In this document: piece by piece, positions 44,801-52,810 of the stretch
Layout of the letters: each line of letters opens with the position of its first letter
Position numbering within the stretch: the first letter of the stretch is position 1
NCBI RefSeq assembly: GCF_024436395.1
Contig: NZ_JAFMZO010000001.1
Location: 566,181-630,180, forward strand
Length of the DNA stretch: 64,000 nt
Source of the DNA: Paradesertivirga mongoliensis
GTDB taxonomy: Bacteria > Bacteroidota > Bacteroidia > Sphingobacteriales > Sphingobacteriaceae
Direction: 5' to 3'
Translations under genes and position numbers: made by a program
Notes under the pieces: generated by a model
What the model was told of the DNA's origin: nothing
Database searches by the model: none
The model's input: only the letters and a program-made list of their open reading frames with translations

Positions 44801-47228
44801 CAGCTTAACTCCATCCACAGATTACTATTATGTAGTAACCAGCCTCAACTCTGCAGGCGAAAGTATCAATTCGTCGGTATTAAACCTGCGAACCAAAGAT
44901 CTGGTTGTACCAGATAGTGTAAAGAACGCGCGAGTGGCTTCGGGCGACGCCAAAATCATATTAACCTGGGATTTTATTTACGACGCGAAGTATGATATTT
45001 TACGCGCTGAAACTGAGAACGGAATTTTTGATACTGTAGCCACCAATGTAAACACCACCCGCTATACAGACAGCGGAAGGATTAACGGTAAAACTTATTT
45101 CTATAAGATTGTTGCGCACAATGCCGCTGGCAGAAGTCCGGAAACAAGGATTTTACAAGGCACCCCGGCAGAGGGACGATACGTTTACGTAAGTTTCAAT
45201 GAAGACGCTGGCAAGTTTGCTGAAGACATCTGGGGAGGCTATCATGGTGCACTGGCTGCAACAGCGGGTCATGCCGAAGGGCGTTCTGCTGCAGCTCTGA
45301 AACTCGACGGAACGGCAAGCTCATACACAGCGTTAAATCATGGGATACTTAATGACCTAAGCGATTTTACCATCTCTACCTGGGTAAAAATGGATGCGCT
45401 TTCAAACTGGATGCGGATCTTTGATTTTGGCGCAGGAACCTCCAAATACATGTTCCTTACCCCGCAGGCAAATGTTAGCGGCGGGAAATCTACGGTCCGT
45501 TATGGTATTAAGAATGGCACAGAGGAACAAAGCGTAAGTTATCCGTTTAGCTTTCCTTTAAATACCTGGACGCACTTCGCTGTCAGCCATTCTGCGGATA
45601 CTGCAAAACTGTACATCAACGGAGCGTTGGTTGCTTCTAATAACGTGTTCATCAAGCCATCAACACTGGGTCTTACTCACCAAAACTATTTGGGAAAATC
45701 TCAATACAACGATCCCATGTTAAAAGGATCAATCGATGAATTTAAAATCTTTAACCGTGCTTTAAGCGATGCTGAAATTTTAGAGGTGACGAAAGACGAG
45801 CAAACTATTGCATTCCAACCCATCCCCGAAAAGATGCTTGGTGAGCCTGACTTTGCCCCTTCGGCTACCGCTTCTTCATCTTTACCAGTATCATACACAA
45901 GCTCCGACACAAGCGTTGCCAGAATAACCAACGAAGGCAAAATCCAGCTTGTGGGACGAGGCACAGCAACAATAATTGCATCGCAAAGCGGAGATTCCCT
46001 TTATCGTTCGGCCCCTCCGGTAATCCAGCAACTCGTTGTACTGGCTCCTCCAATGGTAATGGCTAAAAATGTAGAACTGTTCCTTGATGAAACGGGGAAA
46101 GTCTCTTTAACTCCAGAAATGATCGACAATGGTTCGATAAGCTATAATGGATCGTTAAGCTTGGCCATAGATAAAACTGCTTTCAATTGCTCGCAGGTTG
46201 ATTCTGCAGTATCGGTAACGCTTACGGCTACAGATGAAAGGGGTTATCAAAGTTCTGCGACTGCCACCGTAACTGTCATCGATAAGATAAAACCAGTTAT
46301 CACCGGAGCCAGAGATCAATTCTTCTGCTTTACAGGCGACAGCTATACCATACCTGCTTTAGGCGCTTTCGACAATTGTGGTATTTCCACGATTAGTTAC
46401 CGCATCAGTGGCGCTACCACCCGCAGCGGTTCTGGCTCAGACGCTAGTGGTGTCTTTAACTCCGGGGAATCAAAAATTTCATGGGCAGTTACCGATATTC
46501 ATGGAAATGTGAGCGATACAAGCTCTACTATTACGGTAAATCAACCGCTTCAGGTAACTATTCCCGATGTATATGCCATAAGCCCTGCTTCAACAGAAAA
46601 GAACATTATCTATGCCGGTTACGGACCCGCATCGTTAACCATCGAAGCAAGACCTCAGGGTGGCTCGGCGCCTTACACTTATTCCTGGAGCACAGGTGCT
46701 AGCACGGGGCCAGTAGAGGTAGTTTCCGGCACCTACAGTGTAACTGTTACAGATTCAAAAGGGTGTCAGGTAACTACGTCTATAACCATAAACAGCCAGA
46801 ATGTGGAATGTGGAACTAAAGATGACAAGGTGTTAATTTGTCATAATGGTAATACTATTTGCATCTCGGCCAGCGCGGTTCAATCGCATTTGGATCATGG
46901 CGATAAACTGGGTTCTTGCGCGGGCGCCACAACATTGGCTAGTGCCTCACAGAATTCTGGCGAGCAGGTTGAGCCCATTGCCTTATCCGCCACAGCGAAG
47001 ATTGTTATATATCCTAATCCGGCCGCAGACTATATTCAGATCTCAGGTCTCGAAGCCGGGACGTACCAGTACAATATTTTTGGCCTGGGAGGAAATAGAA
47101 TTTCTGGCGGCCCTCTAGTGGATGGAAAAATTACCCTGCCAGCCGGCCTGGTAAATGGGAATTACTTACTGCAGATACTCGACGGTGGAAATACCCGGAT
47201 TAGTAAACAAGTGATTATCCAGAGATAA
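41892..47228 (+). CDS. Giant T9SS-secreted protein with GH128-like (beta-1,3-glucanase) domain
   Basis: This 1778-residue protein has a signal peptide (MKTLLHVVLTFLCLLGLNAFGQ). The N-terminal 550 residues include LamG/CBM-like beta domains. A GH128-like (asl1) catalytic domain covers about 580-790, with WYYDWN, LGFNEPDRPDQ and WITEWNNG, whose Glu residues are the probable acid/base and nucleophile. Three FN3-like domains (about 810-1095), LamG (1100-1285, MLKGSIDEFKIFNRALS), a Big/MBG-like domain, HYR-like domains, one SprB-like repeat (SAPYTYSWSTGAS), a Cys motif (CGTKDDKVLIC, LGSCAG) and a type A sorting domain (IVIYPNPAADYIQI to KQVIIQR) follow. It likely attacks beta-1,3-glucan outside the cell. 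The ATG at 41892 begins the signal peptide; one at 41865 adds nine residues. Confidence 0.88.
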   Translation: MKTLLHVVLTFLCLLGLNAFGQAPNLPTKQTLSESILSSRTFSNPSQTDTVVRQRPIADNYTLEVVARVNSASGRGLDIEARNSKAKGFRLSLDASALKWTSALNSSRAMTSSNAGESQTIRIAVSNQLVHIYQNGVFVQTEPLSSIKDIDGGVESDNLLNTVQGPTLIPNWAGTAPNNSGRPSDYGWAYTNTTVNLFNTANSGSGIRYMDVNASSGGNVHTYNGSPYVGRLMFIRWDGSAYKDACFSYPVTLEANTTYDFSMLHAYVTNATGGRAITVGIGKTNTTTGRIASHVFNTSGTRTFKKENFIFTSQDAGQYYLTFTGNWALYSIAGLSVNKINVNPRFIFGKNYPAGAVDMEISSVSYEDGAYAPAGAIGGAKQNVMVSGNVVYMLPSFNKNFIVSGRTDLHLTGETTPLINSSVELNSDDAWLFFDNIKPSAVIANWLDKVTINGVPAANNQNLRISIYKNGTAVIPNGIQTSARALTVFTQPNLAGDTQAFEIEKYHNNLGGFNNKIRSFKLSRGYMATLANNADGSGYSRVFIANDADLIVNTMPAGLDTTVSFIRVFKWDWISKKGKAGWSPAKINSTWYYDWNIGGSSSTDYEYSIIRQNAGWPSWNELNNKKNVTHLLGFNEPDRPDQANMTVDEAFNQWPEMMKSGLRIGSPAPASPHSSWITNFLAKCDQLNYRVDYVAIHCYWGGLTPAQWYSQLKSIYDRVKRPLWITEWNNGANWTTESWPSDQAAQFEKQYNDMKGILQVLDTASFVERYAIYDWVENKRAMVLADTLTPAGKYYAANKSDFAYNPQKAYVHNWKLVAAPLSSRINNDDYLKTTLTWRDLNGELGSKYILERKVDGRDNSFLPVYEIADYMQGSNLSYVDSVFDKASYRVKAFNVAGDQFVYSATLDVLRDAVSTPPTSLTGEVLSSSISKLNWNAGANARSYNLKRSVNASGPFETIFARTTQLAYQDTSLTPSTDYYYVVTSLNSAGESINSSVLNLRTKDLVVPDSVKNARVASGDAKIILTWDFIYDAKYDILRAETENGIFDTVATNVNTTRYTDSGRINGKTYFYKIVAHNAAGRSPETRILQGTPAEGRYVYVSFNEDAGKFAEDIWGGYHGALAATAGHAEGRSAAALKLDGTASSYTALNHGILNDLSDFTISTWVKMDALSNWMRIFDFGAGTSKYMFLTPQANVSGGKSTVRYGIKNGTEEQSVSYPFSFPLNTWTHFAVSHSADTAKLYINGALVASNNVFIKPSTLGLTHQNYLGKSQYNDPMLKGSIDEFKIFNRALSDAEILEVTKDEQTIAFQPIPEKMLGEPDFAPSATASSSLPVSYTSSDTSVARITNEGKIQLVGRGTATIIASQSGDSLYRSAPPVIQQLVVLAPPMVMAKNVELFLDETGKVSLTPEMIDNGSISYNGSLSLAIDKTAFNCSQVDSAVSVTLTATDERGYQSSATATVTVIDKIKPVITGARDQFFCFTGDSYTIPALGAFDNCGISTISYRISGATTRSGSGSDASGVFNSGESKISWAVTDIHGNVSDTSSTITVNQPLQVTIPDVYAISPASTEKNIIYAGYGPASLTIEARPQGGSAPYTYSWSTGASTGPVEVVSGTYSVTVTDSKGCQVTTSITINSQNVECGTKDDKVLICHNGNTICISASAVQSHLDHGDKLGSCAGATTLASASQNSGEQVEPIALSATAKIVIYPNPAADYIQISGLEAGTYQYNIFGLGGNRISGGPLVDGKITLPAGLVNGNYLLQILDGGNTRISKQVIIQR

Positions 47229-47230
47229 AA

Positions 47231-47268
47231 ATTAAAGCCCCGCATGAGTCGGGGCTTTAATTTTTTTG
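47231..47268 (+). terminator. Intrinsic terminator of the GH128 gene
   Basis: A perfect 11-bp stem (47231-47241 with 47251-47261), a 9-nt loop and a run of seven T's follow the stop codon by 2 bp. Confidence 0.88.
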
Positions 47269-47294
47269 AGTCACCTCATCAAATAGTTTTGCCA

Positions 47295-47678
47295 CTAAAG
47301 CACCAGGTCCCTCTTCAGCTTTGTAATCGTTTCAACCGGATCAACACAAAATCCAGGATGAACCTTCGAGGTTTGCAACACGGTGCTTCTGGTTGCGGTA
47401 AGCCACCTGAACCTTGAAGCAGCATCGAGCTTCCCTATCGGGCCACTGCTTGCACTCCCTTCACAGATTTGAACAAAGGCCTCCAGATTTTTTCCGAGAT
47501 CAGGAAGATTCAAATCGCAGTTAAGCGAGGCTATGCGATCAGCATTTAAAGAGTACACAGATTTCAGAAATTTCAGCTTAGCACAATACAGAATGATTCC
47601 GGTATTTATAAACTCTTCGCGTTCTACCCTCGGTACAACACGGATAACTGCGTACTCAAATAAGTGTCTCTCTTGCAT
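47295..47678 (-). CDS. DUF3037 family protein
   Basis: This 127-residue protein begins MQERHLFEYAVIRVVPRVER and contains EEFINTGIILYCAKLKFL, both typical of DUF3037. Function is unknown. The gene overlaps the upstream HipA-like kinase gene by 23 bp, and the two families are commonly found as neighbours, which suggests a functional pair. Confidence 0.85.
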   Translation of the reverse strand: MQERHLFEYAVIRVVPRVEREEFINTGIILYCAKLKFLKSVYSLNADRIASLNCDLNLPDLGKNLEAFVQICEGSASSGPIGKLDAASRFRWLTATRSTVLQTSKVHPGFCVDPVETITKLKRDLVL

Positions 47679-48438
47679 GGAGGGCCTCTTTTATAAATAT
47701 TTCTGACGACTTAATCCGCGACAAAAGAAAGCCAGCATATGCCTGGCGCTGTTCTTCAGCGCTGCTAAACAGTTCCTCGCTAAGCCAGTCGGATGGTATT
47801 AAGGAGACGATCTGCTGAATAAGTCCGGCGTTCAAAACCTCCTTCATTTCTTTATCGACCTGTTCCAATTCAGTCGCCCATGGCAGTAGTACATGATCTT
47901 TTATCAAACTGAACGGACGTTTAGCCTGTTCCTGCCAATTGTTCCATGAATGGTGAAAATATAAAGCAGCGCCGTGATCTATTAACCACAGTTGTTTGTT
48001 CCACATCAGCATATTTGTGTTTCGCGCGGTACGGTCAACATTCATCAGCAAGCAGTCCATCCAAACAATAGCGGATGCTGTTCTGGCATCGACTTCAAAA
48101 ACCACCGGATCGAAGGTAATGGCTCCCGAAAGATAATGAAAAGCAATATTCAAACCTTCGCTAAACTTAAGCAGATCCTGGATCTCTTCATCCGGCTCTG
48201 TACGGCCAAAGGCTTCATCCAGATGTGCAAATACCAGTTCCGGAACTCTGAAACTAAGAGCCCGGGCAATCTCGCTTCCTATTATTTCGGCTATAAGCGC
48301 CTTTACTCCCTGGCCTGCTCCTCGAAACTTAAGTACATACAAAAATCCATCATCGGCTTCCGCGATAGCAGGCAAAGACCCACCTTCACGCAGAGGCGTA
48401 ACATACCGGGTAACATTTACAGTTCGAAGCTCGGACAT
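47656..48438 (-). CDS. HipA-like protein kinase family protein
   Basis: This 260-residue protein keeps the core of the HipA/PI-kinase-like fold. A probable ATP-binding Lys37 lies in LYVLKF, the catalytic loop NVDRTARNTN has Asp135, Arg136 and Asn140, and a metal-binding DHG sits at 154-156 in LWLIDHGAAL. It lacks the N-terminal HipB-contact region and is much shorter than HipA toxins (about 440 residues). No HipB-like helix-turn-helix gene is adjacent; instead a DUF3037 gene overlaps its 3' end. Its target is unknown. Confidence 0.82.
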   Translation of the reverse strand: MSELRTVNVTRYVTPLREGGSLPAIAEADDGFLYVLKFRGAGQGVKALIAEIIGSEIARALSFRVPELVFAHLDEAFGRTEPDEEIQDLLKFSEGLNIAFHYLSGAITFDPVVFEVDARTASAIVWMDCLLMNVDRTARNTNMLMWNKQLWLIDHGAALYFHHSWNNWQEQAKRPFSLIKDHVLLPWATELEQVDKEMKEVLNAGLIQQIVSLIPSDWLSEELFSSAEEQRQAYAGFLLSRIKSSEIFIKEALHARETLI

Positions 48439-48570
48439 CGGGTTTGATTAAGTGCCGAAAATTAATTGAATTTTATGAGAAAGGTGCATTCAAAATACAT
48501 ACTTCATAATGTTGCGCTCCAGGAAAAAGACCATTTGCGTTAAAATGAACAGGCCTTACACCCCTGCTAT

Positions 48571-49587
48571 TCATACAGCGTCTTCCACGCCTAATCCATC
48601 ACTAACAGGCAGAACCCATTTACCTTCCTCGAAGCCGGGCATCTTAAAAGGATTGTTAGAGGTCAAGAAAGGACCATCCAAATCTGCCCAGTCACAAAGT
48701 GGCGCTAATGCCGCGGCCGCAAGTGTCGCAACGCTGGTTTCGCTCATGCAGCCAATCAACACTTTGAGCTTAAGTTCGCGCGCACGTTTAATCATTTGAT
48801 GTGCTTCATGCATTCCCCCACTCTTCATTAACTTCACATTGATCCCATGGTAAGAATCCTTTATGTGTTTGATATCAGCTAAGCGTTGCACAGATTCGTC
48901 TGCGATAATAGGTAAGGGGCTTCGCTCAGTAATCCAGGCGTTTGAAGCGTGGTCGATTTTAGACATTGGCTGTTCTATCAATTCCACTCCCTGATCCCTA
49001 AGCCAGAATATGAAATCAAGAGCTTGTTCTTTGTTGGTCCAGCCCTGATTCGCATCCACGTACAATTTTTTGGCGCTAACAGAGCGGATAGTCTCTACCA
49101 GGATTTTATCATCTGCCGATCCCAGCTTCACTTTCAAAACATGCGCAGCTTCTGCTTCATTTACCTTTTTCACAACGATTTCGGGCGAATCCATGCCAAT
49201 TGTTACAGATGTTAATGGCATATTTCGGGGATCTGCACCTAACAAAGCATAACAGGGTTCACCATATAATTTCCCTTCTAAATCATGCAAGGCGATATCC
49301 ACAGCAGCCTTAACGGCCGGGTTTCCGGGTGCTGCTGAGTCCAGATACCGCTGGATCTCATCATAATCAAATGGGGGCTTTAGATCTGTAAGGTCAAGCT
49401 TGGATAAAAAGTTTGAGGCGGTTTCTACGCTTTCGCCCATGTACGGAACCATCGAAGCTTCACCCAATCCGGTTTTACCGTCGTACCCAATTTTTACCAG
49501 CATAAGCGGCGTAAATGTTCTGGAATACCCGGATATGCGAAAGGGATATTTTAATTTCAATTCAAAGGGCTTCCATGAGATTGTCAT
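48571..49587 (-). CDS. Dipeptide epimerase (L-Ala-D/L-Glu epimerase type)
   Basis: This 338-residue enolase-superfamily enzyme has Lys acid/base in LKVKLG, metal ligands in YVDANQGW, ELIEQP and IADES, a second catalytic Lys in INVKLMKSGG, and the C-terminal DLDGP motif that marks dipeptide epimerases. It should interconvert L-Ala-D-Glu and L-Ala-L-Glu during recycling of peptidoglycan peptides. A -7 element lies 4 bp upstream. No other recycling gene is next to it. Confidence 0.92.
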   Translation of the reverse strand: MTISWKPFELKLKYPFRISGYSRTFTPLMLVKIGYDGKTGLGEASMVPYMGESVETASNFLSKLDLTDLKPPFDYDEIQRYLDSAAPGNPAVKAAVDIALHDLEGKLYGEPCYALLGADPRNMPLTSVTIGMDSPEIVVKKVNEAEAAHVLKVKLGSADDKILVETIRSVSAKKLYVDANQGWTNKEQALDFIFWLRDQGVELIEQPMSKIDHASNAWITERSPLPIIADESVQRLADIKHIKDSYHGINVKLMKSGGMHEAHQMIKRARELKLKVLIGCMSETSVATLAAAALAPLCDWADLDGPFLTSNNPFKMPGFEEGKWVLPVSDGLGVEDAV

Positions 49588-49591
49588 ATTC

Positions 49592-49599
49592 CAAACTTA
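49592..49599 (-). promoter_or_regulatory. -7 promoter element of the epimerase gene
   Basis: Minus-strand TAAGTTTG matches TAnnTTTG and ends 4 bp before the start codon at 49587, again implying a near-leaderless transcript. Confidence 0.45.
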
Positions 49600-49644
49600 G
49601 ATAATTTATAAAGCACAATTTGCACTTTATATGTTTTACTCTAT

Positions 49645-50319
49645 ATGTACATTATGTCACATAGAGGCCTCGGCGGATTTATTTTATCGTATCTGATCGG
49701 CAGTATCACGTCTTGCGCAGTGCTCACCGATAAAAACCCAAGGCCTGTTATCCCGATAGCCATCTTTATTGAGCATGATGAACCACAGCTCAACGCTCTT
49801 AATACCGATGTATATGGTTATAGAGTTTTGGATGTACTGGAAGACTTTAATGCGGTAAACCTTGATTTAGTCGACGAACCCGACAGCGCTCAAATTCACC
49901 TGTCCATCTCCATCGACCGTTATAATTCCTTCCCGCCCCAACAATCCGTTTCAAGACGCGTATTCAGGCGAGCGATTCAGTCCGGAACCAACGCAAGCGG
50001 TCAGCCCATTTATCAAACCATAACCGCCTCGGCCGATATTGTGCAGTCGAGGATAAGAACCTCAGCCCTATTTAATACAAACCTCGTAATAAAAGGCAAG
50101 CCGGGTAAAACTTTTAAACGCAGCTTTAGTGAAAACTTAAACATCGATAGAGTTTACGCAACCAATATTCAGGGCGATACAAGAGCTCTCGACGCCTCCA
50201 TAATTGCGGCTACTATGCCACCAATGGAACCCCGGGAAGAAGATATTATCATGGCACTTTCAAACAAAGAAATGCTCGGAAGGCTGTCCCGCGAGATCCG
50301 TGCATACTATCAAAAGTAA
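49645..50319 (+). CDS. Lipoprotein of unknown function
   Basis: This 224-residue protein has a signal peptide and lipobox GSITSC; the ATG at 49654 (MSHRGLGG) is an equally good start. The mature part has PIAIFIEHDEPQLNALNTDVYGY and PDSAQIHLSISIDRYNSFPP and a basic C-terminus (LSREIRAYYQK). No known family was recognised. It resembles the small OM lipoproteins that assemble into envelope complexes, but this is only a guess. Confidence 0.65.
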   Translation: MYIMSHRGLGGFILSYLIGSITSCAVLTDKNPRPVIPIAIFIEHDEPQLNALNTDVYGYRVLDVLEDFNAVNLDLVDEPDSAQIHLSISIDRYNSFPPQQSVSRRVFRRAIQSGTNASGQPIYQTITASADIVQSRIRTSALFNTNLVIKGKPGKTFKRSFSENLNIDRVYATNIQGDTRALDASIIAATMPPMEPREEDIIMALSNKEMLGRLSREIRAYYQK

Positions 50320-50358
50320 ATTCGATACGAAGCGATGCTCTCAAAGCCTCAGCTTTTG

Positions 50359-50366
50359 TACCTTTG
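50359..50366 (+). promoter_or_regulatory. -7 element before 50373
   Basis: TACCTTTG matches TAnnTTTG and ends 6 bp before the ATG at 50373, supporting that start over the ATG at 50364, which lies within the element. Confidence 0.5.
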
Positions 50367-50372
50367 CGCCTC

Positions 50373-51347
50373 ATGAGCACAGCCCTTTTTCGCCCCTTTG
50401 AAAGATATAATTTTAGTGAGAACGTTTGTTACTTAACAGGCCAGCCAGCCACAGCGCAAACCACCATTTTTCCAAGCTGGCTGTTGCAGCAGTTTAACCT
50501 GGCAGAGAAGCCGTTCAAGATGCTGGATGAGAACATTGCTACTTATCAGGATATAAAAATACCTGTATCTGCGCAAGCTCTGACTGCTGTAAACCTGCTG
50601 GATGACGAAATGAAAGAGGCACTTAACGGAGGATATGAAACCATCAAAAAAGTCGATGAACTCCGCTTATTTCAATGGATTGCAAAACAGGTTTATGGAA
50701 TTATCCACTGGGAAGTCAGAGCCGGCATACGTCAGCAGCGAGCCATTGGCGAGGAGTTTAGCTTTTCACAGTCTATCGCCCACAAATTCAGCAATCTGCA
50801 CATCATGCTTCAATCGCTGGTACAGCCGGTAGTGTTCGAAGGCCTGGCACCCTGGAGTATCAAAATCTTTCCTGTCGAGAATCCTCCGGAAACTTTTAGC
50901 TACCGCGATGAGATCAATACTCTTGTTTTTTCTTTACGGATGAAAGATTTCGGGATCATTGCCTGCCTGCAGGACAATGGCGAAAGCCTGAATTACCACA
51001 AAGAAATTCTCGACAAAGTGGAAGGAAAACAACTGCATCCTATCCAATACGAAGAAATCTGCGCCAATTTTTTCTACTCAGCATACCTGTTTAACCGTTT
51101 ACCTGAGTATACCATTCTGCCCACAGATGAAGCTGTTTATGTCGAACCTATGCCGTTAAGAATCAGCGCCAGGCCCGTTTATGACATCTGGCAGGTAAAA
51201 ACTTACGGACAGGTTTTAGAAAATTTCTGGAAGCCCTGGGGATTTCTTCTCCTTGAAATAATAAAGAACCCTGAAAAGCCCATGAGTTTTTTAACCGATC
51301 TCGATGGCAACTTTTTAAATCCTGATCAGATAAAGCAGGATATCTAA
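50373..51347 (+). CDS. Conserved hypothetical cytosolic protein
   Basis: This 324-residue protein has no signal peptide or membrane helix. It begins MSTALFRPFERYNF and contains CYLTGQPATAQTTIFPSWLL, a possible small zinc-like or HNH-like opening with only one Cys, so zinc binding is doubtful. The middle is helical (DELRLFQWIAKQVYGIIHWE) and the end reads DLDGNFLNPDQIKQDI. The family is not recognised; it looks like a Bacteroidota-specific conserved protein. The gene ends in a 4-bp overlap with the convergent rhomboid gene. Confidence 0.72.
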   Translation: MSTALFRPFERYNFSENVCYLTGQPATAQTTIFPSWLLQQFNLAEKPFKMLDENIATYQDIKIPVSAQALTAVNLLDDEMKEALNGGYETIKKVDELRLFQWIAKQVYGIIHWEVRAGIRQQRAIGEEFSFSQSIAHKFSNLHIMLQSLVQPVVFEGLAPWSIKIFPVENPPETFSYRDEINTLVFSLRMKDFGIIACLQDNGESLNYHKEILDKVEGKQLHPIQYEEICANFFYSAYLFNRLPEYTILPTDEAVYVEPMPLRISARPVYDIWQVKTYGQVLENFWKPWGFLLLEIIKNPEKPMSFLTDLDGNFLNPDQIKQDI

Positions 51348-51964
51348 GAGAACCACTGCCCCGACGTGATCTCGCGGAAAAACTCGAAGGGGACGTAAGG
51401 ATGAAAGATTATAGTAATAATGATACCTGCTAAGGCACCAAAAAAGTGAGCGTCGTGGTTTATTGTTCCCGACTGTTTTGATGCGTAAGCACTGTAGATA
51501 AGGTACAATACTCCAAATACTACGGCATGAATGGGAATGGAGAAAAAGATGTAAAATCGAGTTAGAGGATCGAAAAGAATGTAACTGAATACCACCGCAG
51601 AAACTGCACCCGAAGCACCCAAACTATTATACCAAAAGTGGTCTTTGTGTTTTAAAATGGTACTTAAATCACTTAATGCAAGGCTTGCGATATAGAGGAT
51701 CGCAAACTGCCATGAACCTATCATCCTTTCTAAGGTAAATGCAAAGAAATAGTACGACAGCATATTCATAAACAAATGCGCGTAGTCTTTATGAATCAGC
51801 CCGCTGGTAAAAATTGAATACACACGTTCGCCGCGATGCACGCTGTACGGATGCAGCATAAATTTACCATATATCTGCTCGTTCGAGAAAGCGTAGAGAC
51901 TGGTAACGATCGTTAAGATGAATATAATGCTTGCAACCGGTGTATCAAATAAATAATGTTCCAT
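51344..51964 (-). CDS. Rhomboid family intramembrane serine protease
   Basis: This 206-residue membrane protease has about six helices. The catalytic Ser is in GASGAVSAVVF (GxSG) and His in NHDAHFFGALAG; HLFMNMLSYYFF matches the conserved HxxxN helix. It cleaves transmembrane substrates within or near the membrane. It converges on, and overlaps by 4 bp, the 50373 gene. Confidence 0.93.
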   Translation of the reverse strand: MEHYLFDTPVASIIFILTIVTSLYAFSNEQIYGKFMLHPYSVHRGERVYSIFTSGLIHKDYAHLFMNMLSYYFFAFTLERMIGSWQFAILYIASLALSDLSTILKHKDHFWYNSLGASGAVSAVVFSYILFDPLTRFYIFFSIPIHAVVFGVLYLIYSAYASKQSGTINHDAHFFGALAGIIITIIFHPYVPFEFFREITSGQWFS

Positions 51965-52028
51965 AACTCTAATCTCTATCGGTTGAAATTAGCATTTATT
52001 GAATAAAGCGGAGAAAAAAGATGAAATG

Positions 52029-52715
52029 TTAATACAAACCTTCGGGACCGAAGCAGTACCGAACGCCGACAGAGGCTACGCCCCAAAAATCCCGTCCGTT
52101 TTTGAAAATACTTTTAGGATCATTGTAGCCATCAATATCCTCGCCCAACATGATATTGGATTGGTAGTTAAAACTGAAAATGAATTTAGTGAAGCGCCAT
52201 TTATCTACCACGTTGAAGCTGATACCGGTGTTGATTGGGATTAAAAGATTCGTAGACTTATCCAATCCCGGGAACTTATAGTTCGTGCCATCAGGTTTAA
52301 TTCTCACCACGTCGGCCATATTATTTTGGATAATACCCACGCCTGTACCAACATAAAAGCCTCTTATGGCATACAACAGATTGCTGCTTTCAAAATCAAC
52401 AAACTGACCCAGTTGAGTTTTGCCGTTAAGCATTACGGCCATATAGCTGTTGTTAAAAAAGCGTAAATGCGGATCGTTGGCCTTATCACCACCACTAATA
52501 TTCCCTTTTTGAATTTCAATACCTGCCAGAGTAAAAGGTGTAATATGATAATCGCCCGTAAGAATAATTGTTGGCTTGGGAATGACTTTTTGCACATCGG
52601 CAAGCGCATGAGTTGCACCTGTATTTAACCCAATACTTAGCCGATAATAATTATATTGCGCTGAGGCAAGGGAACAAAACAAACACCCCAGAATAAATAT
52701 TGTGAATCTCTTCAA
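52029..52715 (-). CDS. Putative outer-membrane beta-barrel protein
   Basis: This 228-residue protein has a signal peptide (TIFILGCLFCSLASAQ). The mature part has repeated amphipathic strands (YNYYRLSIGLNTGATHAL, FYVGTGVGIIQNNM, FIFSFNYQSNIMLG), as in small outer-membrane barrels. The C-terminus RYCFGPEGLY lacks a terminal Phe. No named family is claimed. It is divergent from pepT across 95 bp. Confidence 0.65.
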   Translation of the reverse strand: MKRFTIFILGCLFCSLASAQYNYYRLSIGLNTGATHALADVQKVIPKPTIILTGDYHITPFTLAGIEIQKGNISGGDKANDPHLRFFNNSYMAVMLNGKTQLGQFVDFESSNLLYAIRGFYVGTGVGIIQNNMADVVRIKPDGTNYKFPGLDKSTNLLIPINTGISFNVVDKWRFTKFIFSFNYQSNIMLGEDIDGYNDPKSIFKNGRDFWGVASVGVRYCFGPEGLY

Positions 52716-52810
52716 TTCAATGTGCGCTTAAAATCGTATGTAAATTAACTAAAAAAAATACAAACTTTGGAATACAAATTTGTTATGGCATTGTTAAACG
52801 GACGTTCGAT

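Noticed and set aside
47656..48438. Classical HipAB toxin-antitoxin module
   Set aside because: No HipB-like helix-turn-helix gene is adjacent, and the kinase is far shorter than HipA; only a HipA-like kinase is claimed.
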